A DNA stretch of 61,555 nucleotides from Bacteroidota bacterium. GTDB lineage: Bacteria > Bacteroidota > Bacteroidia > Palsa-965. This document shows positions 8,448 through 17,407 of this stretch, in pieces (positions within the stretch are counted from its first letter, which is position 1; the number at the start of each line of letters is the position of its first letter). The notes beneath the pieces are model-generated. The model did no database searches, was not told the DNA's origin, and saw only the letters and a program-made list of their open reading frames with translations. Location of the stretch: assembly GCA_013288325.1 (NCBI GenBank), contig JABDCB010000010.1:1-61555 (forward strand). Reading direction: 5' to 3'. Made by a program: the position numbers and the translations under genes.

Positions 8448-9206
8448 ATGAATCAGAACGAAGCACATTTCAATTATATTCTCCGTCTGGCCGATACCAA
8501 CCTGGTGTTGGGACATCGTCTTTCCGAATGGAGCGGACATGGTCCTTATCTGGAAGAAGATATTGCCATGACCAATATTGCGCTTGATATGATTGGGCAA
8601 GCCAACTCGCTTTTACAGCATGCAGCCAAACTGGAAGGGAAAGGAAGGACAGAGGATGATCTGGCATATATGCGCAATGAAAGAGAGTTTTACAATACAT
8701 TATTGTCGGAACAAAAAAATATTGATTTTGCTTTTACCATAGTAAGACAGTTTTTGTCCGACGCATTTGATTTTCATTTGTATAAAAAACTGGAGTCATC
8801 CAAAGATGAAACCCTGGCTGCTTTAGCTGTTAAGGGAGGAAAAGAAGTAACCTATCATTTACGTCATACGGCAGCCTGGATGGAACGTCTGGGTGATGGC
8901 ACCGAAGAGAGTCATGCCCGTCTTCAGAAGGCATGGAATGAACTCTGGGCTTATACGGCTGATCTTTTTGCGATGAACACCTCTGACCGGGAGCTTGTAA
9001 AAGCAGGTATTGCTGTTGATAATGAAACAATCAAATCGGCCTGGCTCAAGACTGTGGAAGAGGTGATGAAGAAAGCACATCTTACCATGCCAGCCAATAC
9101 CTGGCAGCATTCGGGTAGCAGGGAAGGAAAACATACGGAGCACCTTGGTTTTCTGCTGGCAGAAATGCAGTACTTGCATCGTACCTATCCACAGGCTCAG
9201 TGGTGA
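8448..9206 (+). CDS. paaC: 1,2-phenylacetyl-CoA epoxidase structural subunit C
   Basis: A 252-residue ferritin-fold protein, paralogous to PaaA but without a complete di-iron site, that forms the catalytic subcomplex with PaaA. The start region YILRLADTNLVLGHRLSEW, the DIAMTNIALDMIGQA helix and the LRHTAAWMERLGDGTEES helix match PaaC. Order and spacing (3 bp after paaB, 20 bp before paaD) are those of the canonical paaABCD set. Confidence 0.94.
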   Translation: MNQNEAHFNYILRLADTNLVLGHRLSEWSGHGPYLEEDIAMTNIALDMIGQANSLLQHAAKLEGKGRTEDDLAYMRNEREFYNTLLSEQKNIDFAFTIVRQFLSDAFDFHLYKKLESSKDETLAALAVKGGKEVTYHLRHTAAWMERLGDGTEESHARLQKAWNELWAYTADLFAMNTSDRELVKAGIAVDNETIKSAWLKTVEEVMKKAHLTMPANTWQHSGSREGKHTEHLGFLLAEMQYLHRTYPQAQW

Positions 9207-9226
9207 TTCACTGATTCAACTTTATC

Positions 9227-9730
9227 ATGACACAGGAAGCTCATACATATACCAACCAGGAGATCTTCCGGCTTCTTGCTACTATTCCCGATCCGGAAAT
9301 TCCCGTTATCACCATCGAAGATCTTGGCGTGTTACGTTCTGTAACACGGGAAGGTGATATGGTACATGTTTGTATTACCCCAACCTATTCGGGTTGTCCT
9401 GCTATGAAAATGATAGAACAGGATATCGTTTCTCTCCTGAAAGAAAAAGGAATAGAAAAAGTGAAGGTAGATATGGTGTATGCTCCTGCATGGACTACAG
9501 ACTGGATTTCCGATGAAGCAAAAGAAAAATTAAGACGTTATGGTATTGCTCCTCCGGAGAAAGCAACAGCCGATAAAAGCGCCATCACCGGTAAGCCTAA
9601 GCACCTGGCTTGTCCGCGCTGTGGATCAAAGAATGTGGAAATGATTTCTCAGTTCGGCTCTACCGCCTGCAAGGCATTGTATAAGTGCCTGGATTGCAAA
9701 GAGCCGTTTGATTATTTTAAATGTATTTAG
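9227..9730 (+). CDS. paaD: PaaD-like Fe-S/metal maturation protein (MIP18 family)
   Basis: A 167-residue protein with an N-terminal MIP18/DUF59 domain (IPDPEIPVITIEDLGVLR, TPTYSGCPAMKMIE) and a C-terminal four-Cys zinc ribbon, CPRCGSKN plus CLDCKEPFDYFKC. PaaD is needed for an active phenylacetyl-CoA epoxidase and is thought to help metal-centre assembly. It follows paaC by 20 bp and keeps the paaABCD order. In this genome the usual next gene, paaE, is missing from this position. Confidence 0.93.
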   Translation: MTQEAHTYTNQEIFRLLATIPDPEIPVITIEDLGVLRSVTREGDMVHVCITPTYSGCPAMKMIEQDIVSLLKEKGIEKVKVDMVYAPAWTTDWISDEAKEKLRRYGIAPPEKATADKSAITGKPKHLACPRCGSKNVEMISQFGSTACKALYKCLDCKEPFDYFKCI

Positions 9731-9745
9731 AAACAAGGTTTACTT

Positions 9746-10522
9746 ATGCCATTTATAAAATCGGAAACCATCGGTCAGGTAAGAAAACTAACACTGAACC
9801 GTCCTGACAAGTTCAACAGTTTTAACCGGGAAATGGCCCTCCTGCTTCAGCAGGAACTGGATACCGCAGCCGATGACAAAGCAATCCGTGCCATCCTGAT
9901 TACAGGGGAGGGCAAAGCTTTTTGTGCAGGACAGGATCTGAGCGAAGCGGTGGATGCGAGCGGCCCCGGTATTGAACGCATTGTAAGAGAACATTACAAC
10001 CCGATTATAGCCCGTATCCGTCAGATAGAAAAACCTATTGTATGTGCTGTTAACGGTGTAGCAGCCGGTGCCGGTGCCAATATTGCTCTGGCATGCGATG
10101 TGGTAATTGCGGCGTCTTCGGCCTCGTTTATTCAGGCATTCAGTAAAATAGGATTGATACCCGACAGTGGCGGCACCTTTTTTCTTCCGCGTCTGATTGG
10201 GTTTGGACGAGCTTCGGCCACCATGATGCTTGGAGATAAAATATCTGCCGGTGAAGCGCTTCAGATGGGAATGATTTATATGGAAGTGGAAGATGAGATT
10301 CTAATGGAAAATGCTTTTAATCTGGCCAAAGTACTTTCTGTGATGCCTACAAAAAGTATCGGCCTCACTAAACGTCTGTTGAACCAAAGCCTTTCTGCCA
10401 CACTGGAAGATCAGCTGAATGCAGAACGGAATATGCAGGTGGAAGCTGCCAATTCATACGACTACCAGGAAGGGGTGAAAGCCTTTCTTGAAAAAAGAAA
10501 ACCTGCTTTTAAAGGAGAATAA
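9746..10522 (+). CDS. paaG: ring-1,2-epoxyphenylacetyl-CoA isomerase (oxepin-CoA forming)
   Basis: A 258-residue crotonase-fold protein. GKAFCAGQDLSE builds the oxyanion hole, and the FSKIGLIPDSGGTFFLPRLIG stretch has Asp in place of the usual hydratase Glu, as in E. coli PaaG. PaaG converts the ring epoxide to the seven-membered oxepin-CoA and also shifts double bonds later in the pathway. The 15-bp gap from paaD and 4-bp gap to paaH support one transcript. Full-length similarity to PaaG is recognised from memory, so PaaF is less likely here. Confidence 0.88.
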   Translation: MPFIKSETIGQVRKLTLNRPDKFNSFNREMALLLQQELDTAADDKAIRAILITGEGKAFCAGQDLSEAVDASGPGIERIVREHYNPIIARIRQIEKPIVCAVNGVAAGAGANIALACDVVIAASSASFIQAFSKIGLIPDSGGTFFLPRLIGFGRASATMMLGDKISAGEALQMGMIYMEVEDEILMENAFNLAKVLSVMPTKSIGLTKRLLNQSLSATLEDQLNAERNMQVEAANSYDYQEGVKAFLEKRKPAFKGE

Positions 10523-10526
10523 ATAG

Positions 10527-11699
10527 ATGTTTAACAAAGAATCTGTTATCGGTATAGTAGGCTCCGGAGCTATGGGATCGGGTATTGCGCAGGTAGCTGC
10601 AACCGCAGGACATCGGGTACATGTATTCGATACCAATGCCAATGCGCTTGCTGCAGCCGAAAAAGGAGTAAAGGCCACCATGGCAAAATTGGTGGAGAAA
10701 CAAAAGATCAGCGCGGCGGAATCCGAAAGGATTCTAAGCCTCTTTCATTTTGAAAGTAAACTCGATGGGTTGAAGGATTGTCAGCTGGTGATAGAAGCGA
10801 TTGTTGAAAATCTGGATATCAAGAAAAAACTTTTTGCCGAGTTGGAAGGGATTGTGAAGCCCAATACCGTGCTGGCCAGCAACACTTCATCGCTGTCAAT
10901 CGCATCTATTGCAGCAGCATGTAAAGATGCTTCACGGGTGGTGGGAATTCACTTCTTTAACCCTGCACCACTCATGCCACTGGTAGAAATCATTCCGGCT
11001 ATTACTACTTCAGCCTCAACAGCCTCGTCATGCAAAGCGCTGGTAGATAGCTGGGGAAAGATAACTGTAATGGCTAAGGATACACCGGGCTTTATCGTCA
11101 ACCGTGTGGCCCGATCTTATTATGGAGAAAGCATACGCATATACGAAGAAGGAATTGCCGGTTTCCCTACCATCGATTGGGCATTGAAAACATTTGGTGG
11201 GTTTAGGATGGGGCCTTTTGAGCTGATGGATTTTATTGGAAACGATATCAATTTTAAAGTAACGGAATCGGTATGGGAGCAGTTTTTTTATGAGCCTCGA
11301 TTTAAGCCCTCTCTCACACAGAAACGATTGTATGAGGCGGGACTGTTTGGACGCAAAAGCGGAAAAGGATATTATAACTATGCGGAAGGGAGTGTGCCGT
11401 CCGAGCCGGTAAAGGATGAAGAGCTGGGTAAGCGAATTTTCAACCGGGTGATTGCTATGCTTATCAATGAAGCAGTAGACTCGCTCTATCTGCAAGTAGC
11501 CACCAAGGAAGACATTGATCTTGCGATGACAAAAGGTGTTAATTATCCCAAAGGATTGCTGAAATGGATGGATGAATTAGGCGCGGAACAGGTACTCGAA
11601 ACACTGAATAAATTATATGCAGATTATCAGGAAGAGCGCTATCGCCCCAGCCTGTTATTGAAAACAATGGTGAAAAGCAAAAAGAAATTCTATGAGTGA
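10527..11699 (+). CDS. paaH: 3-hydroxyacyl-CoA dehydrogenase
   Basis: A 390-residue NAD-dependent dehydrogenase. The Rossmann motif GSGAMGSGIAQVAA is at residues 11-24. IHFFNPAPLMPLVEI holds the catalytic His region. Two C-terminal HCDH helical domains follow (IVNRVARSYYGESIR and FNRVIAMLINEAVDSL). It would oxidise 3-hydroxyadipyl-CoA to 3-oxoadipyl-CoA. It is shorter than the roughly 475-residue E. coli PaaH but complete. Its last 8 bases overlap the following alkyltransferase gene. Confidence 0.92.
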   Translation: MFNKESVIGIVGSGAMGSGIAQVAATAGHRVHVFDTNANALAAAEKGVKATMAKLVEKQKISAAESERILSLFHFESKLDGLKDCQLVIEAIVENLDIKKKLFAELEGIVKPNTVLASNTSSLSIASIAAACKDASRVVGIHFFNPAPLMPLVEIIPAITTSASTASSCKALVDSWGKITVMAKDTPGFIVNRVARSYYGESIRIYEEGIAGFPTIDWALKTFGGFRMGPFELMDFIGNDINFKVTESVWEQFFYEPRFKPSLTQKRLYEAGLFGRKSGKGYYNYAEGSVPSEPVKDEELGKRIFNRVIAMLINEAVDSLYLQVATKEDIDLAMTKGVNYPKGLLKWMDELGAEQVLETLNKLYADYQEERYRPSLLLKTMVKSKKKFYE

Positions 11700-12228
11700 A
11701 GAATCTGAGGTAATTGAATCCGTTATGTATTATGAATCTCCAGTCGGTTTGCTCGAACTGAGAGCTGGAGATAAAGGATTGCGATCTCTGCTGTTCAAAT
11801 TTGAAAGGGATCCGATGGTTGTGACCGACGAACAGTCTCCCTTCCTCTTAACATGCAAAGCTGAGCTGGATGAATATTTTGCCGGAAAGAGAACCACCTT
11901 TACTCTTCCTCTTGATATGCAAGGCACGGATTTTCAACTCATCGTATGGAAGGAATTAACGTTTATTCCGTTTGGGCAAACAATCTCTTATCTGCAGCTG
12001 GCCAAACGGGTTGGTGATCTTCATTCAACCCGTGCGGTGGGAAATGCAAACGGAAAAAACCCATTGTCAATCATCGTACCTTGCCACCGCGTTATTGGCT
12101 CCAACGGTAAGCTCGTGGGATATGGAGGCGGAATGGATAATAAACGATGGCTACTGGAATTCGAACGTAACCTGACTACAAAAGATTTGTTTAACAGCAT
12201 GCTTCCCGAATCCGGTCATGGAGAATAA
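11692..12228 (+). CDS. ogt: methylated-DNA--protein-cysteine methyltransferase
   Basis: A 178-residue O6-alkylguanine alkyltransferase that repairs O6-alkylguanine (and O4-alkylthymine) by moving the alkyl group to its own cysteine. The active-site motif IVPCHRVIGSNGKLVGYGGG and the upstream recognition-helix segment FGQTISYLQLAKRVGD are intact. The N-terminal half has the usual Ogt beta domain. It overlaps paaH by 8 bp and paaI by 11 bp, so it is translationally embedded in the paa operon, which is unusual for a DNA-repair gene. There is no Ada-type regulatory domain. Confidence 0.93.
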   Translation: MSEESEVIESVMYYESPVGLLELRAGDKGLRSLLFKFERDPMVVTDEQSPFLLTCKAELDEYFAGKRTTFTLPLDMQGTDFQLIVWKELTFIPFGQTISYLQLAKRVGDLHSTRAVGNANGKNPLSIIVPCHRVIGSNGKLVGYGGGMDNKRWLLEFERNLTTKDLFNSMLPESGHGE

Positions 12229-12667
12229 AGAAAAGGCTGCCCACATACAAAAGAAAATGTATGATAAAGACTGGTTCAGTCAGTGGTTAGGTATTGAATG
12301 CATAGACAGTGGTGCCGGTTACAGCAAACTGAAAATGGTGGTACGAAAGGAAATGCTGAATGGGTTTGGAATAGCTCACGGGGGCATTACCTATTCTCTG
12401 GCCGATAGCGCCCTGGCCTTTGCCTCCAATTCACACGGACGGATGGCTGTTTCTATTGAGACAAGCATTTCTCATACGGAATCTCTGGTGGAAGGAGATA
12501 TTATTATTGCCGAAGCGGAAGAACTTAGCTTGTCGAATAAAATTGGTGTATACCAGATTAAGGTGAGTAAGCCCGATCATAAGGTGGTGGCCTTGTTTAA
12601 AGGTACGGTGTATCGTACGGGCAAAGAATGGTTTCCCGGTTCAAGTACCAGCCCGATAAAAAATTAG
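12218..12667 (+). CDS. paaI: hydroxyphenylacetyl-CoA thioesterase
   Basis: A 149-residue hotdog-fold thioesterase. GFGIAHGGITYSLADSALAFASNS contains the conserved HGG and the Asp nucleophile/general-base helix of PaaI. PaaI hydrolyses stalled ring-hydroxylated or epoxidised phenylacetyl-CoA and so releases trapped CoA. The ATG at 12218 overlaps the ogt stop by 11 bp. paaJ follows 18 bp later. Confidence 0.92.
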   Translation: MENKEKAAHIQKKMYDKDWFSQWLGIECIDSGAGYSKLKMVVRKEMLNGFGIAHGGITYSLADSALAFASNSHGRMAVSIETSISHTESLVEGDIIIAEAEELSLSNKIGVYQIKVSKPDHKVVALFKGTVYRTGKEWFPGSSTSPIKN

Positions 12668-12685
12668 CAGCTAAAAAAAATATTT

Positions 12686-13891
12686 ATGAATACGGCCTAT
12701 TTAATTGATGGAGTACGCACTCCGGTAGGAAATTTCGGAGGAACACTTTCGGTTATCCGCACAGACGATCTGGCGGCATTGGTGCTGAAAGAATTGCTGG
12801 TACGTAACCCTTCTGTGGATCCATCTTTTATTGGAGAAATAATATTGGGTTGTGCTAATCAGGCCGGAGAAGATAATCGCAATGTAGCCCGTATGGCGGG
12901 ACTGCTGGCTGGTATACCGTATAGTGTTCCGGCTGAAACGGTAAACAGACTTTGTGCTTCTGGTCTCTCTGCAGCCATGGCTGCAGCAAGAACTATACAA
13001 TGTGGTGATGCAGATATAATGATTGCAGGTGGGGTAGAAAACATGACCCGTGGTCCCTGGGTTATTTCCAAAACATCTAGTGCTTTTGGCAGGGATGCCC
13101 AGATGTTTGATTCCAGCTTCGGATGGAGATTTATCAATCCCCAAATGAAAGCGCTTTATGGGGTGGATGGAATGGGTGAAACGGCGGAGAACCTGGCCAT
13201 GAGAGATAAGATTTCGCGTGATGATCAGGACCTCTTTGCATATCGCTCCCAGATGAAAGCGCATGCGGCACAACAAAAAGGAAGACTGGCAAAAGAAATT
13301 ACAGGCGTTCAGATTCCACAACGAAAAGGAGATCCTGTTCTGTTTGATAAAGATGAATTCATCAAACCAACTTCATCTGTTGAGATTCTTGCCAAACTGA
13401 AACCGTCTTTTAAAAGTGATGGTACAGTTACCGCCGGTAATTCCTCGGGATTAAATGACGGAGCTGCAGCCTTGTTATTGGCTTCGGAACACGGAATAAA
13501 GAAATATAATCTTAAACCCAAGGCCCGAATTGTTAGTTGTGGTATGGTTGGAGTGGAGCCACGGATCATGGGGATAGGACCTGTGGAAGCAAGCAATAAA
13601 GCGTTGGCTAAAGCGGGCTTGAAGATGAGCGATATGGATATTATAGAGCTCAATGAAGCATTCTCTGCACAAGCTCTGGCTTGTATCAGGGCCTGGAAGC
13701 TGGATGATAAAGACCCTCGTATAAATCCAAACGGAGGTGCTATTGCTATCGGTCACCCCCTGGGCATGAGCGGAGCTCGTATTCTGAATGCAGCAGCTAT
13801 AGAGTTGCATGAACAAAACAAACAATATGCTTTGGTTACTCTTTGTATCGGACTTGGACAAGGATATGCCGTTATCATTGAGCGTGTATAA
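12686..13891 (+). CDS. paaJ: 3-oxoadipyl-CoA / 3-oxo-5,6-dehydrosuberyl-CoA thiolase
   Basis: A 401-residue thiolase II family enzyme. Key motifs are the acyl-accepting Cys in VNRLCASGLSA (near residue 92), the NEAFSAQAL segment, the GGAIAIGHPLGMSGAR His loop, and the second catalytic Cys in LCIGLGQG. It cleaves 3-oxo-5,6-dehydrosuberyl-CoA and later 3-oxoadipyl-CoA to acetyl-CoA and succinyl-CoA. Length equals that of PaaJ/PcaF. The operon context favours PaaJ over a generic acetyl-CoA acetyltransferase. Confidence 0.92.
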   Translation: MNTAYLIDGVRTPVGNFGGTLSVIRTDDLAALVLKELLVRNPSVDPSFIGEIILGCANQAGEDNRNVARMAGLLAGIPYSVPAETVNRLCASGLSAAMAAARTIQCGDADIMIAGGVENMTRGPWVISKTSSAFGRDAQMFDSSFGWRFINPQMKALYGVDGMGETAENLAMRDKISRDDQDLFAYRSQMKAHAAQQKGRLAKEITGVQIPQRKGDPVLFDKDEFIKPTSSVEILAKLKPSFKSDGTVTAGNSSGLNDGAAALLLASEHGIKKYNLKPKARIVSCGMVGVEPRIMGIGPVEASNKALAKAGLKMSDMDIIELNEAFSAQALACIRAWKLDDKDPRINPNGGAIAIGHPLGMSGARILNAAAIELHEQNKQYALVTLCIGLGQGYAVIIERV

Positions 13892-13908
13892 ATAATATCC
13901 CTGTTTAA

Positions 13909-14505
13909 ATGGCCAATATTTTCGAATTCAACGGGTTCAGACCTGTGGTGCACGAAAGTGCGTTTATTCATCCGAATGCCACAGTAACTGGCAATGTAAT
14001 CATTGGAGAGAAAGTATATATTGGCCCTGGCGCAGCATTGCGGGGCGATTGGGGGCAGATCATCATTGGGAACGGCTGTAATGTGCAGGAAAATTGTACC
14101 ATTCATATGTTTCCCGGGTTGACAGTTATTTTGAAAGAAGGTGCACATATTGGTCATGGAGCCATTGTACACGGCGGAACAATCGGGAAAAATGTATTGG
14201 TAGGCATGAATTCGGTGATTATGGATCATGTGCAGATAGGCGATAATTGTATTATAGGTTCCTTATGTTTTGTTCCGGAAGGGATGATTATCCAGGAACG
14301 AAAAGTTGTTGTGGGGAGTCCGGCAAAAATTGTGAAAGACGTAAGTGACGAAATGCTGGAATGGAAAACGAAAGGTACTGCATTATACCAGCGCTTGCCG
14401 GCTGATTGCAAAGCCACGCTTAAGCCATGTGAGCCTTTGAGGGAGGTGGAAGCGGACAGGCCTGTACAAGAAGATTTCTATAAAAGCTGGAAGAAGAATA
14501 AATAA
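13909..14505 (+). CDS. paaY: PaaY-type gamma-carbonic-anhydrase-fold protein
   Basis: A 198-residue left-handed beta-helix (hexapeptide repeat) protein running from FIHPNATVTGNVIIG to about residue 145, with the His pattern of the gamma-carbonic anhydrase fold (NCTIHMF, HIGHGAIVHG). PaaY-type proteins act as thioesterases on toxic 2-hydroxycyclohepta-1,4,6-triene-1-formyl-CoA formed by a failed ring-opening step. It closes the paa operon 17 bp after paaJ. It converges with the next gene after 27 bp. Confidence 0.88.
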   Translation: MANIFEFNGFRPVVHESAFIHPNATVTGNVIIGEKVYIGPGAALRGDWGQIIIGNGCNVQENCTIHMFPGLTVILKEGAHIGHGAIVHGGTIGKNVLVGMNSVIMDHVQIGDNCIIGSLCFVPEGMIIQERKVVVGSPAKIVKDVSDEMLEWKTKGTALYQRLPADCKATLKPCEPLREVEADRPVQEDFYKSWKKNK

Positions 14506-14532
14506 ACTATTGCCATTCCTTTGCAGACCTGA

Positions 14533-16044
14533 TTAACGGCTGCAGCCCTTGCAGTTTTTTCGGCGAATATAATCGATTACATATTCTTTCTGAGTATCTA
14601 CGCCCTTTAGCACATCATTGATGTTGAGTGGTATGGCAACATCCGGAATTACTCCCCGGCCTGTGGGATGATGCGTGTCAACGGCCATGTAGTATCTGAA
14701 AAGAGGTATTTTAACCCGTATATGTGTATTGGGAAGTGTTAGTATAGTAAATAACCCGCTGTTATTTCCTTCATAAGCACCTCCGGTTTCTTCACCAATA
14801 AATATGGCTTTTTGATGAAACTGACAGATGGCTGCAAACTCTGCCGTGGTGGAAAAGCTTCCTCCGTTAATAAGAACATAAACCTGGCCAGCAAAATGAT
14901 TTTTTCCGGGTTGATGAATGTGGGTGTCAGAGCCATGCTTCCACTCAATATGTCCTGTACTGGCTTTGCTGGAAAGGAAACGAAGTGACCGGCAGATGAG
15001 TTTCTTGCTAAAAAATTTCTGATAACTATACTTCTTTTTACTTGCCAGTTCAATACGGTCATAATAACGAAAAGCAGAGTCGGTAAGAAAAGAATACAGA
15101 TACCAGCCGAAATCATCATCTCCTCCTTCATTGTTTCTTAAGTCGATTACCAGGTCGTTTACGCCCCGGTATTTCAATGTGTCGAATGTATGGCGCAGAA
15201 ATGATTTGAACTTTTGTTTCGAGGCGGTAATATCATTGTTGTCAAAAGAATGTATGGTAAGAACACCTATTTTATCATCTGTCAGCTGAAAATTCAGAGG
15301 AGGTGCGTCGGTAATTTGTTTGGAAAGAGTAGAGGTTCTTTTCTTTTTAATTTTTTTTATTTCGGGTATATGTAAGCCCGGCAGGCTGCGTACGCTCATG
15401 AGTTCTTCTCCCGGCATTCTGAACCGGAGTGAAAACCATTCCGGTTGTGAAATGAATTCAGAATAGATGAGCGAAAAATCTTTTTCCAGGATATGGTATT
15501 TGAGACCTTCTATCACCCCATCACCCGGTATATGAGGCAAAAGAAGATGGAGTATAGTTTGAGTACTTTGTCCGTTTAATTCCAGCAGTTCAGAGCCATT
15601 GGGAATAGTACTATCGGTGCTGAAATTGGAAAATAGATAAACACGATGATCCACTATTTTTACTTCAAAGGGGAAAAGCTTGGCCTGTTTTTCTTCATAG
15701 TTATTTGTGTAAGCTTTGGAAAGGGAGCAGGAGGTGTGTCCGCATCCTATGCCTGATACAAGACCGGTTACAGCTCCAAAAAAATCAAGCTCTGTCTGGT
15801 CTTCCTGCAAACCTGCGTGAATACTGTCGAAACGGGAAATAAATTCGGAAGTGGCATGAAAGGTATATAAGCCAGGATGGGCTTCCTCCAGGGCCTTTTT
15901 CAGAATCCAGAAATCATCCTGCAGCTGCGCGAGCGGATATTTTTTCTCCGGATGATAAGCGGACGCGGTATGCTGCTGGGCTGGTGAAAGGTGAAAAACC
16001 AAACAAGCAACTACTATCCACAAAAAGCTAGATCTCATATGCAA
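14533..16044 (-). CDS. secreted S41-family (tail-specific) peptidase
   Basis: A 503-residue protein with an N-terminal signal peptide (about residues 1-23, ending SPAQ). The C-terminal half is an S41 protease: DLVIDLRNNEGGD near residue 300, the nucleophile region GGSFSTTAEFAA (Ser398 likely), and GEETGGAYEGNNSG. The N-terminal region is a helical S41-associated segment. It should act in the periplasm or be exported. The C-terminus KNCKGCSR is cysteine-rich and unusual. No physiological substrate is suggested by its neighbours. The MHM start leaves two possible ATGs 6 bp apart. Confidence 0.85.
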   Translation of the reverse strand: MHMRSSFLWIVVACLVFHLSPAQQHTASAYHPEKKYPLAQLQDDFWILKKALEEAHPGLYTFHATSEFISRFDSIHAGLQEDQTELDFFGAVTGLVSGIGCGHTSCSLSKAYTNNYEEKQAKLFPFEVKIVDHRVYLFSNFSTDSTIPNGSELLELNGQSTQTILHLLLPHIPGDGVIEGLKYHILEKDFSLIYSEFISQPEWFSLRFRMPGEELMSVRSLPGLHIPEIKKIKKKRTSTLSKQITDAPPLNFQLTDDKIGVLTIHSFDNNDITASKQKFKSFLRHTFDTLKYRGVNDLVIDLRNNEGGDDDFGWYLYSFLTDSAFRYYDRIELASKKKYSYQKFFSKKLICRSLRFLSSKASTGHIEWKHGSDTHIHQPGKNHFAGQVYVLINGGSFSTTAEFAAICQFHQKAIFIGEETGGAYEGNNSGLFTILTLPNTHIRVKIPLFRYYMAVDTHHPTGRGVIPDVAIPLNINDVLKGVDTQKEYVIDYIRRKNCKGCSR

Positions 16045-16268
16045 ACAATGATGATAAAGATAAGCAATAATAGACCTAGGTTAAGCCGGAGGTCAGCTTC
16101 ATGAATCATTCGTTGTTGGCAAAAAAACCGGATTGCATTGCCTGAGGAGCGGGGTTCAGGCTATACTGGTAAAATGATGAGAAAAAAATTGATGCACAAG
16201 AACCTACATGGCCCTTAATTGAAGGGGCAGGACTGATAAATGGCTTAATTTTGCTGCTGGTTTCTGTG

Positions 16269-17201
16269 TCAATCCTGAAGCAATTCTGCATAGGTAAGCT
16301 CAAATTCCAGATGGGCTGTTTCTCCTTCTTTCAGTTGCATAGGCTCACTTGTTTTGGTGTAGTAGCCCTGCTTTTCAGCACGGAGGGTGTAGATTCCTTT
16401 TTTTACTGCCCGGAATGAAAAAACACCTTCTGCATCGGATTGTATGACGGCACCGGTTTCTACCAGTGTAATGGAGGCTTCGGCTAATGGAGAACTTGAT
16501 TTCCGGGCAGAACCCGACTCCCGGGTGCGTACAATACCCCGGATTCTTACACCGTTTGCTCCCGGATCATCGGTTTTCCTTTTTGTCATATACTCGATAT
16601 GAAAAGACGAATGCTTTTTTTTCAGCGATTCGGCCAGCGGATCCAGGTAGTCGCTGCAAAGTGCCAGGGCATTCTTAAAAAGCCGGTTGAAGCATACCAT
16701 CAGCTGTTTGCGGCGCATCATGGCCGAACGGGGACTGTCCAGTACCGGCATATAGTTATTGAGGGCCAGCTCCCAGGCATGAATTGCGGTGGTATTATTG
16801 CCATAAACAGCCAGATGTGGAGAAAGTAATTGGACCAATTCAAACAAAAATTGAAGTTTCAGTTTCAATTCCGTGTCTGAAAGCAGCAGGGAGTCTTCTT
16901 TTGAAAACTCAAGCTGTTTCTCCAGCTCGGGATTCGTCGTATCTATTGCATAGGCGGTAGCTAATGCCGTTTGTATTCGACTTAGATTGAAAACTGCTTC
17001 CCGGAGAGCTCCGGGGTTTACATTCGTTTCTCCGGGGCCAGGCAACAAGGTATTGATACACTTGATGGATGCAATAAGTTGCCCCAGTGAGTTAATACCG
17101 GTGGCAAAGGCTGGATTTTTTTCTACAATTTTTTTTTGAAGCTGGCAGTATGAATGCACGGAGCAAAACATCGTTAACCAGTTGGATTGGCTTTGAGTCA
17201 T
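16269..17201 (-). CDS. helical protein with C-terminal carboxypeptidase-regulatory-like domain, function unknown
   Basis: A 310-residue protein. Residues 1-210 are predicted mostly helical, with no family that I recognise. Residues 222-305 are a beta-sandwich of the carboxypeptidase regulatory-like type (VRIRGIVRT, PLAEASITLVETGAV, SDAEGVFSFRAVKKGIYTL, EKQGYYTK). Such domains are normally on exported Bacteroidetes proteins, yet no signal peptide or membrane segment is visible at this start. It is 224 bp upstream of the S41 peptidase on the same strand. No reliable function can be given. Confidence 0.75.
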   Translation of the reverse strand: MTQSQSNWLTMFCSVHSYCQLQKKIVEKNPAFATGINSLGQLIASIKCINTLLPGPGETNVNPGALREAVFNLSRIQTALATAYAIDTTNPELEKQLEFSKEDSLLLSDTELKLKLQFLFELVQLLSPHLAVYGNNTTAIHAWELALNNYMPVLDSPRSAMMRRKQLMVCFNRLFKNALALCSDYLDPLAESLKKKHSSFHIEYMTKRKTDDPGANGVRIRGIVRTRESGSARKSSSPLAEASITLVETGAVIQSDAEGVFSFRAVKKGIYTLRAEKQGYYTKTSEPMQLKEGETAHLEFELTYAELLQD

Positions 17202-17380
17202 ATGTTTTTTTGTTTGATAATAATATTCGGATAAGAATTCATCTTCACAAAGAGAATGGAAAAAATGTCACCTCCGTAAGGGGGATATTAAATCACGTAT
17301 TTGTACGTAGGTGAATATGCGAGGGCTCTGATTTTTACAGTATGTTTGATAACCTTGAATTTACGCACGGTTAAAATATT

Positions 17381-17388
17381 TATATTTG
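17381..17388 (+). promoter_or_regulatory. Bacteroidetes -7 box (TATATTTG) upstream of paaZ
   Basis: TATATTTG matches TAnnTTTG exactly and lies 19 bp before the paaZ ATG. It sits in a 206-bp divergent gap shared with the minus-strand gene that starts at 17201. Only a weak TTG, 17355-17357, is available upstream as a -33 element. Confidence 0.55.
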
Positions 17389-17407
17389 ATACCCAAACAC
17401 ACCTGCC

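Noticed and set aside
16106-16303. 65-codon minus-strand frame between the S41 peptidase and its upstream neighbour
   Set aside because: It overlaps the 3' end of the 16269-17201 gene, has no start signals and a composition unlike the neighbouring proteins. I see nothing else in the 16045-16268 gap.
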